From NCBI GenBank assembly GCA_946811695.1, contig OX328132.1, positions 99,755,935 to 99,819,934 on the forward strand: a DNA stretch of 64,000 bases. Reading direction: 5' to 3'. The notes under the pieces were generated by a model, which was given only the letters and a program-made list of their open reading frames with translations, did no database searches and was not told the DNA's origin. Source of the DNA: Gonocerus acuteangulatus. Its lineage: Eukaryota; Arthropoda; Insecta; Hemiptera; Coreidae. Positions 37,601 to 47,782 of this stretch are shown in pieces (position 1 is the first letter of the stretch; each line of letters begins with the position of its first letter). The position numbers and the translations under genes are program-made.

Positions 37601-40600
37601 CTCTTTCCATCTTTCTAGAATTTTTGCTTCTTCTGTTAGAAGGGTCCCATCCTTGCTTTTGCAAGCATTCGACCTAGGTTTGAAAGGTTTTCTTCCCTGG
37701 TTAACCTTCTGGTAGAAGTCGCGGGAGTCATTGCGATCTCTCAGCTTCTGAATCTCTACAAGTTCACTCTTCTTGGCTTGTCTTTTTTTCCGGCGATGAG
37801 TGTGCTTTTCAACCCTTCTCAGCTCCCGGTATTCGTCTACAGTTCTCCTGGTGCGACGGCTAACCATGCGCTTATACGCTTCATTTTTTTGTGCAGTAGC
37901 CCTATGGCATTCCTCATCAAACCAGGAATTTCTAGGCTCTTGTTTGTAAAACCCTAGCGATGCCTCAGCACTAATTTTCATTGCTTTGCTGATTTCATCC
38001 CAATATCCATCCATACCAAGTTCCGAGGCTGGAATTTGTCTCAGTTGGGACCCTAGGCTAGACCGGTACTGCTCTGATAATTCGTCATCTTTTAGCTTCG
38101 CAACATTAAACCTTTTGACCCTTTCTGACCTGTGGTTCTTTACCAAGGCAATGCGGTCCCTAAGGTATGCCACTACTAGGTTGTGATCAGAGTCCATATT
38201 AGCTCCACGGTAAGTACGCACATTAATTAGGTTTGATCGGCTTCTTGAAGATATAAGGAGGTGATCAATTTGATTCACTGTCTGCCCGTCAGGGGATCTC
38301 CATGTTCCTTTATATATATCTTTACGTGGGAAGAATGTGCTTCCTATTGTCATATCTTGTGAAACAGCGAGCGCAACAAGCCTTTGTCCATTATCATTAG
38401 AGTTCATATGCAGGCTGTGCTGTCCAACTATTGGGGAGTAGAATCCTTCTCGACCCAACTTGGCATTCAGGTCACCAGCTATGACTTTGATGTCATACTT
38501 TGGGCATTGATTCATTGCTCGGTCAAGCAACTCATAAAACTCATCCTTTTCAGCCTCAGTTGCATCTTCTATGGGTGCATGCACACTAGCTATTGAATAG
38601 TTTTTAAATTTACCCCTGATTCGAATGATGCAAATTCGGTGATTTATAGACTTAAAGTCCAAAATGAGTTGCCTGAATCTTCTTCCTACAATAAATCCTG
38701 TGCCAAATACATGGTTTTTTTCATGGCCGCTATAATAAATTACATAGTTCTTTTTTTCTATGCTTCCAGATCCTACCCAACGCATCTCCTGGATGGCCGC
38801 TATGTCTATAGAATATAATTCCAATTGTCCTAGGAGTACAGTGAGTGCTCCGGGTCTATATAGGCTAAGGACGTTCCAAAAACCTATTTTAAAATCTGTT
38901 CTATGGTGTCTGCTGATTATTGATTTAATTTGCTTGTTATTATTGTTTGTGATACCATGAATAGGTGCTGACTGGGGCCCCCCCGGATCCGAATGGGCCC
39001 CTACGGGGAATCTTACTTTAGTCGTCACACTCATGGTTTTTAGTTCAAGAAAACTAGAAGAGCTGATTAGGCTTCACCACGAAGTATTTTAAAGAATAGC
39101 GGCTCGTGACACCTCTGATTCACCCCCAACCTGGAGGACCAGAGATTTGATTTCGGGCTTACCTTCCCCTAGACAAGTTGCCTTCACCACAGCAAAGAGC
39201 CCTGTCTACCCCTCGCAGTGTACTTGCAGTCCCGCAGTACAGGTTTTCCTACAGTAGTTTTCTAGATAAGCCTATCCGATGTCCATCATCTTCAGCCTTA
39301 CAGAGATACTAGCGACGCTGCTGCCCACCGCTAGAAGGTTGAGTTTGGGGCCCTTTCCCCTAGAAGACTTGCCTTCACCACGGCTAACGAGTGCCTCCTG
39401 CTCGACCTAGTTACCCTTAGATAGGAGCCCTTACAGGGTGCTACCAGCCGGAGCCAGCTGGACCCAGCTTTTTTTAAGAGGTGTTACTCCTCTATCCCTC
39501 CTCCTTGATCCTGGCTTGCGACAGGCCGTGGGTCGGGGTTCCAATGTACCACTGCCTCATGGGCGGAGTTCTCGTAATAAGTTAACATTGTTTTAATTTA
39601 AAAATATTCTCATCAGTAATGATGCCTCATAATAAATAATTATATGAAATACACTAAACCAAGAACATTCAAAATTGCTTTTGATGTTTACTGTATAATA
39701 ATTATAATTTTCACTTTTTTGTGTTTTATTGTCAAAATAAGCTAGCCATTTAATACAAATGGAAAAACTATTTCCGCTATGTATTATTTTTCCAACTAAT
39801 TATTATGTAACTGGATGAATATGTATTTCCATTTTATATCTGTATCTGGGCAAATCGCCTTTGTTTTGGGTGCTCACAAATAAATAAATCATTTTTCCGA
39901 CTGTGAAATAAATTGATTTGATCATTATTTTAGCATTAATATAAAATATAGTTCTTACTCTATTAATGATTTATTTTCTTGCTTATAGAACAGAGATAAA
40001 GCTATCATGTGTCTTATGCCTGATAAATTCTTGGAAAAACACAGAGATATTAATGAGTACATTTTCTTTGAGGGATTGCTTTATGGCCTGAGTGTCGATT
40101 TTATGGATAGCACATCTGGTATTTTGTTTATTATTTTGTTAGAATTTCTATGAATATTTTATAAAATTCTAAGAAACTGTAGACATTTACTGTAAGGTAA
40201 ATATTTTTTATGATCCATAAACTTCAATGTTTATTCATATCAAAAATACTAAATTTATTTACGTATTCTATGCCCCGTCTATTGATACAATGTATCCTCT
40301 ATTGATACAATGTATCAGTTCATCCCATAAGTAATGTCGGTTTTTAATTTTCTGTATGTTTATGTTCCCTCCTTTTCAATTATTTTTTGTTTAAATTTTT
40401 TGTGTCTTATGGCATTTAATACATTTTTATTTATCATGTTTTGGTTGGTGAACCTTATTTATGCTGTGCTAAAATTTCATTTGAAATGGATCTCCCAATA
40501 CACCACTTACGCCATATTGTGCTTTGTGAATTCAATAAAGGAGAAAATACTACTTCAAGTTATCAAAAACTTGTAGAAGTATATGTCGAAAATGTCATTA

Positions 40601-41118
40601 GTGAGTGATAAGTGCAACGGTTGTTTGAACGATTTCGAGCGGGAAATCGCAAGCTTGAAATGTGCCTCGTACAGGTAGATGAACAGAGCTTGATGATGAA
40701 CTCCTGCAGGCTACTGTAGAAGAAAATCCTGTTGTAACAGTCGAAGAGCTAGCAGAAAAACATGTATCGACACATTCTGCAGTCCACCGACATTACTTAT
40801 GGGATGACCTGATATGATGCCCTGCAGGAATCATAAATGGTTATTATAGATATAAAAGAGCATAAGATTTGTTCTTGATGAACATCAATTGACAACTTGG
40901 CTAACACATAGGCTCTTTTATTTAATACTATGCTCATAATAAATTATAAAGCCAAAAACATCTGTGGGAAGTTGGGGGAAATTCTTAAATTTTGGAATGA
41001 ATTTAATTTGTCTTATTTCATTCAAACTTATTATGAATATACAAAACGTGGAACTGTCATCATGGCAATGTTCATGAAATGTTACTATTGTTTTAATTGG
41101 CAAATACATTGTCATATT

Positions 41119-41172
<54 letters not shown>

Positions 41173-43517
41173 ATATGTAGTGACTCAAGTAGAGAGATAG
41201 AGACAGAATTCACCTAGACACTCTGCCTGCCTTCTCCGAGTCTCAGAAGGGAATGGCGAGAGTGCATGCGCGACTCCCCACTACCCACGAGGGAGTGGAG
41301 GGGCAGGCGGGGCCGGTATATTAGCCAGCTCTCAGCAGCTAAAGGCAGAGGTCACGAAGCATCTGTGTAAGTTGCTCCTCTCTCTGCTACATCTCTCTCT
41401 ACCTCATTCCAATAAATCTACTTTCTCTGTACACCTGTTTTCTTATTTACCCTGACCTCCAGTCTCACCGCTGTGTTAACACTCTTGGTGCTGACGTCAT
41501 TTTCTGGGAATACCCCGCATACTGATGAATTTTTTTGTTGAATTTTTCATGGATACATTTTTTTTTAATCATGTCTGATGTGTTTAATAGTAATGCAACA
41601 AAGAAAACTAGCTGGAATTGCATTTTCGGAAGTGTCCTTCAGGAGGGACATCAGTACGCGAGGAATTCCAGCTGCTTTGCGGGCTAGTATCAATAGACGC
41701 CCATTAGTCAGTTCATTTAAACCCGCTAGACCTACACCTAATGTTTATTTATTTAAATGAAAACTCAATAATTTTTGACAATTTTTATCAAAATAACAAT
41801 AACCAATCATATATAATTATTGGTTCAAATATTATTTTGGTGGACATTTTCAATTATTAAGTCCGAGTCTGAGTCAAGTTCATCGGCCGATACTTCTTCC
41901 AGCAGTTTGTAAACATCCTCAGATGTCAAATTGAAAATAAAATATTTCTCTACGCTTTCCTTGTTACCTGCAGAGGTATCTGTGATATAAAAAAATAATT
42001 ATTAGGGAAATGTAAAAAAAAAAAAAAAAGCATTTTCAGATCAATCAAAAAGAATCTTTGCCAATTTTCCTTTTCTTCCCACCAGCAGATACCGACGAAA
42101 CGGGTGATGCCATTTTGTTTTTGTTTTTTAATCCTAAAAATTAAAGTAAACCATAATTATTTTTTTTTAATTAATTATTAATTATTTAACATAAATAAAT
42201 ATTAAATGGAGGGGATATAATAATAAATAAATAATTTAACATAATAAAACAGCGATGGCTTTTCTTTAGAAAAAAGAAAAGGCATCAGCCCTATCCTGGC
42301 TAGAAAAAGGTGGTAACCTATAGATATCCCATCCTAAAATTCATATTAGTAATAAATGAACGTTAAAATTTAACGTATTTTAAAATTTAATAATAATAAT
42401 TTACAATAATAAATGTGATAAATAAAAAGCAAAAATTACCCTGTAACTACCAAAAATCGATGCCAAACGATAATATTTTTAAAAATATCCTTCGTTGCCA
42501 ATCAATATCTGCACAAAAATTCATCAATTTAGTGAATAGTATTTAAATATATTAAATCAGAAAGTAAATATCCATTATATAATAAATTGTACTTACTTAT
42601 AAACAATTTATCGAAGAAAAAGTTTAAAAATTCATAAAAACTCTTCCGGTCAGCCAATTTGAAAACGGACAACACTGCTAGAAAGCCCAAACAATACTGA
42701 AGACAACTGTGTTTACCTGGAGTCGTAAAAGTGAACCCCCTCCATTTGCGACCCTTTTGAATCTCAAGTGAAAAGTAACGAAGGAGTGTCCTTCCGAAAG
42801 GACACCCGGCCGCGGGGACGGTCGCTACTGTCCTTCCCAAAGGACAGCAGCACCGAGAGTGCTAAGCGGCCTCCTTCTCCTAGCTCCCCTCGCTGTGTTA
42901 AGTGAGGTTTTCCCCCGCTATGTTAAGCGGTCTCCTTCTTCTCCTAGCTCCCCTCACTGTGCTAAGTGAGGTTGTCCCCCGCTGTGTTAAGCAGCCGTCT
43001 TCCTCTCACCTTTCTTGTCTCCCTTCCTCTTTCCTTCACCGCTGTGTTAAGCGGAACAGTAACCCTATTCACACTTGCTGTGGTAAGTGAGGTGAATCAT
43101 AATACAAGAACACGACTCTATCGTGACCTTCTGATACTATGCACACACACATAACTAACTAAACTTACTTACACAAACAAACTACACGATATATATATAT
43201 TTATAAAATCAATCAGTCCCGTAAGTGGCCATAAGGGCCCAGATGGGCAGATACTGATTCTTGAGCATACACAACCCAAGAGAGATAGTGTGACCAGTAC
43301 TATGTTCCGGCTGCCTGATTTTCCCCTTTTCAGGTACCAATTAAAAGCTGTATGAAATTACAGTTGGTCTGGCACCCAAACCCTAACCATTGAACGATGG
43401 CAAAAATCTTGAACGATGATAAAATCTTTGCGCTTGCATTTTGAACTCAGGCACTATAGGACATGAGTTGAGTGCTCTATCACTGAGTCTAATTTGCTCC
43501 CCCCTCCTATATGTATA

Positions 43518-43589
<72 letters not shown>

Positions 43590-44364
43590 AATGATATATT
43601 ACATTCACAAAAACCTTTTTGAATTCAAATAGCCGTTGAGAGCTTGAAAAGCCCGCGAAAACCACAAACCCTAATATACTAATAACATCGTATTATATAC
43701 GATTTAAATTTATAATATTTCTGGACAATACTGATGTACAATAGGTATATATTAAATGTACAGTCAAGCAATAATAAATTAATCATTTTGGAATTACAAA
43801 ATAATAATTATTATCTAAATTATAAACCGACAAAATGCAGAAGGTGATGGGAAGAATGCGTCAGCTTTTTCCCGCCAACAGCACTCAGTTTAAGTTTAGC
43901 CACCACAGTGTACGGAGTCTCAGTCTAAGTCCAACCAAGTAAGGAGTCTTACAGCGTACAGACTGCGAACCCTCTCATATGGTGTTTTTATATATGTGTG
44001 AACTTATTTACTGGCTTAATCAAGAATACTAATGGTGAATACGTATCCTGCTGAAGAAAAAATTAATTAAAAATTTATTGAGTGCAGAACATTTGGACTC
44101 TTGTTGAAAGACTCTATTCATTAAAAGGTAAAACTTATATTTTGTAATTGTATTGATTTTTTTATTCTTTGTTTGATAATACATTTGTGTTGGTATTTGT
44201 ATTTCAGTATTGTTTGGAAATATGTATTTGTTCAATATTCATTCACTCGGAACTTTTTATCCCTGAGATTAGTTCTCATCATAATATAATTATCCTAATA
44301 ATTAATTTCTCCAACTATAAATTTTATCTTAATAATTTATTTCCTTACTATAAAAAATTATCAT

Positions 44365-44418
<54 letters not shown>

Positions 44419-47400
44419 GAGGGTGAATCAAATATGAACAAGACTTATTTTTTATCTTTTTCATTTTTACATTCAACACCAAAGAAAGTGCACCTCATTT
44501 TTCTACATATTCTTTTGATTTGGAAACTCATTTTTACCAGCGCATAGGTAATTTTCCAATCCCGTCCTCATAGAATGCAGTAGGTTGTGTCTCCGGCCAA
44601 TTGCGCACATAGGCTTCAACCATATTGTTACTGTCGACCACTGGACCTCCCAAAGCTTCGTTGAGAGGCCCAAACAGGTGAATGTCAAGTGGTAATAAGT
44701 CGGGGCTGTAGGGAGAGTGTTCTAGTGTGTTTCAGTCCAATTGCTCCAATTTATCTCTCGTCAGGGCTGCAGTATGCGGGCGAGCATTATTCTGGAGAAG
44801 AATCACTTCTCTCATCGGTAGATCCCTTCTTTTGCGGCGATATGCAAGTCTGAGACCATTCAAAATTTCGCAGTAGTATGCGGCATTGTTGGTCTTGCGT
44901 TCATGCAAAAAATCAAGATGGAGCAAGCCACGCTGGTCAAAAAATACGGTAGCCAAAATCGTCCAAGCTGACAGCCGTGACTTGGCTCTCATTCTGAACA
45001 CGATTACGACCCTCCACAGACTTTTTATGACATGCCAAGACTCTGGCACGTGACAGTGTCTCTTCCTCAAACTGTATAGTTAATCTTCTGAAGATTTTGG
45101 CCAGTTTTACACCTTCAGCAGCAAGAAATGTGAACACAATCGAGGGGTGTACCTTCCGCTCGGATATCGTCACAACGGTTACTGGTGTCGTCGATCAAAC
45201 GCGCCCGCCTGCTTCCCCGACTCTTGGCATCCCTACCCAACACCCCTAAACGCGGGAACGTCCTAGCACCTTCACTGGGCTTCCAGGACCAAAAGTCTTT
45301 TTTATATTTGATTCACCCACGTATATATATATATATTTATTTATTTATGCATTTCATTAATTGATACAATGATTACACTATATAATTTGACGTTACAATA
45401 TAGCACCTATCAAACCTGAATAATTATTTAAACAGGTGCTGCTTTAAATATAAAATTAGAAAAAGCTATAATATCGTGCGCCAAGAATGCTTCAGTGTCT
45501 CCTTCAAAACGAAGAATTATAATGAAAGTTTTGATTTCTGTATGGACAAAGTTGCCTTTACAACATGAGGTATTTTTAACCATTACTTTATATATTCTTA
45601 GTGACGTTGACCTGATTGTAATTAATTTACAAGTACATATTTTTCAGGTGTTCAAACAGGTTTCAAAGATACTCACTGATGCTTATGGATATGCACTGTT
45701 AAAGTCTTTGCCTTATAGTCAATTTAAAGGTGAAATTTGCCAGAAATTTATATACTTATGTCGGGAAATTGTACTTAAAACAAAATCATTCTATTGCTTT
45801 GACAGTGCTATTACTATAGGTCAACGGCATGAGAGGTATTTCATAAGTTATTCTTTCATTTTTTCTTAATTATCTTATTTTATGGTTTTTATATAAAAAT
45901 TAGTGAAGACTGTTGCAAAATCCCCAATATTATTTTTTCAATTAATTCAAGGTTTGAGCTCATGTTGTTGGATAGGACCTGGTTTGATAACTAGGATGTT
46001 AGTTACCAAACCAGCTTCATAAATATATACTTTTTTTATATAATATAATTACTCCCAAGAGCTTAATTTTATCGGGACTAGACATGTGGATATTACTTAT
46101 AGATCAGTTTCCTAAACGTTAGACACTGAATCAGTTTTACAATTTTGTACCAATCCTGCTCTTGGTTTCAGAAAGCGTCTTAACCAATTCGAGACGATGA
46201 TTTTTTGAAGCACAGTCCCCAGGAGCGAATTTTTTTTTCTTTATATTGTTCATTTTTAATAAAAATTAAAAAAAAAAACATGTTTACTATGAAAATCACC
46301 AAATTCGTAAGTGAATTCACATAAATAAGATCATTGCACACCAGGTGTGTAGCTCACTCTTCAGAAAATTAAAAATTTAGATTTTTTGGTACACTGTTAA
46401 ACCCATGCTAAATTTTGTTTTTCTGTACTTTAAAGATTTCAGTAGTTCAAGAAAAATCATATTTCGATGACTTGTTTACTCAAAATAACTGATAATTGCA
46501 CACACAGTGAGCAGGTCATGTTATAGCCTCAGAAATCAATTGGACACATGGTGTGCAATCGGTCTCGAATGGGTTAAACAAGTTCCCTCAAGGCATTTCA
46601 GGTTGTCCTTGATTTTCCTAAAGGTGTCCTAAATTTCTTGTTAGTACTCTCTTGTTTTCTTCTGAAGTTTTATTGATTACATAAAAAAAAACAAAAAAAA
46701 AACAGTCTTCTCAATATTTTTGATGATTGTAGCAAACAAGATTATCTATAATCATCTTACTATAAAATTGGAAAAGTGGGAACCATGATAGATAATGTTG
46801 ATGGTAGCAAAGATGAGGGTGTCATTCCAAGCAAACCATTGTTTTGCATTTCTGGAACAATTCTAAAAGAGGTAAAACATTAACAGTTACTACTCTTATT
46901 GAAGATTCTTACAACAAAGTAAAATAAAATTCTTCTGGGAGTAAAATGAAATTGAATTAGTGAGCTGGAAGACTGAGGACCAATAGAAATAAATTTAATT
47001 ATTACTTTGGAGTTCAAATAAGTAAAACATTTTCAGAATATTACAATAGTTAGGTTTATTGTTGTTTTATTTTTTATAATTAATTTTTTAAGGCCACTTG
47101 AAAATGCTGTTATATTTTAGGCATTACTTCAGAACTTTATTCATGTATAAAAAAAGAGTATTTCAGTTATTTAGTCATTGATAGTTTTTATCTCTCAGTT
47201 TACAGGAAGTTGTCCTTGCAAATTTTCTTCATATTCTGAACTCTCTTGGTGAGGAAAAGAGAAGCAATAATATTAAATGGATTTTAAGGATATTATGTAC
47301 AACAGCTATTGTAAGTTTATTGTTATTTTATTATTTATATATTTTTTTTCTAAAATCCTCTTTTAATTTCAGTTTTCATTTTTAGAATGGAAATGACTTC

Positions 47401-47712
47401 ATGTGTAAAATTCTTGTTTATGGCATTAACTATCTCTCTGGTACAGCTACATTCAGTTGTTCTCTTACATTAAAGGAAGGTTTGGATTATTTTCCATTTG
47501 CAATAAGCACCCTTAGCAGAAACAGTGGAAAAGGAAAATATGTATGTTTTTAATTATAATTTTTACAACTAAAAGCTATTGTAATAGAATTTTATTTTTA
47601 GGTATTATTTGCAATGATTTTATATGTGCTTGTTATACTCAACCATGCAACAAATAAGGATGAAAATTAACTCTTCTTTTATAGTTGATTAACTGTGTGG
47701 TCACTGGGAACA

Positions 47713-47782
<70 letters not shown>

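Noticed and set aside
36252..38960. Several plus-strand frames of 65-86 codons
   Set aside because: Antisense shadows of the LINE endonuclease-reverse transcriptase.
42902..43154. Two overlapping signal-peptide-like frames
   Set aside because: They are translations of the imperfect 64-bp tandem repeat; the hydrophobicity comes from CTC/CTT-rich units.
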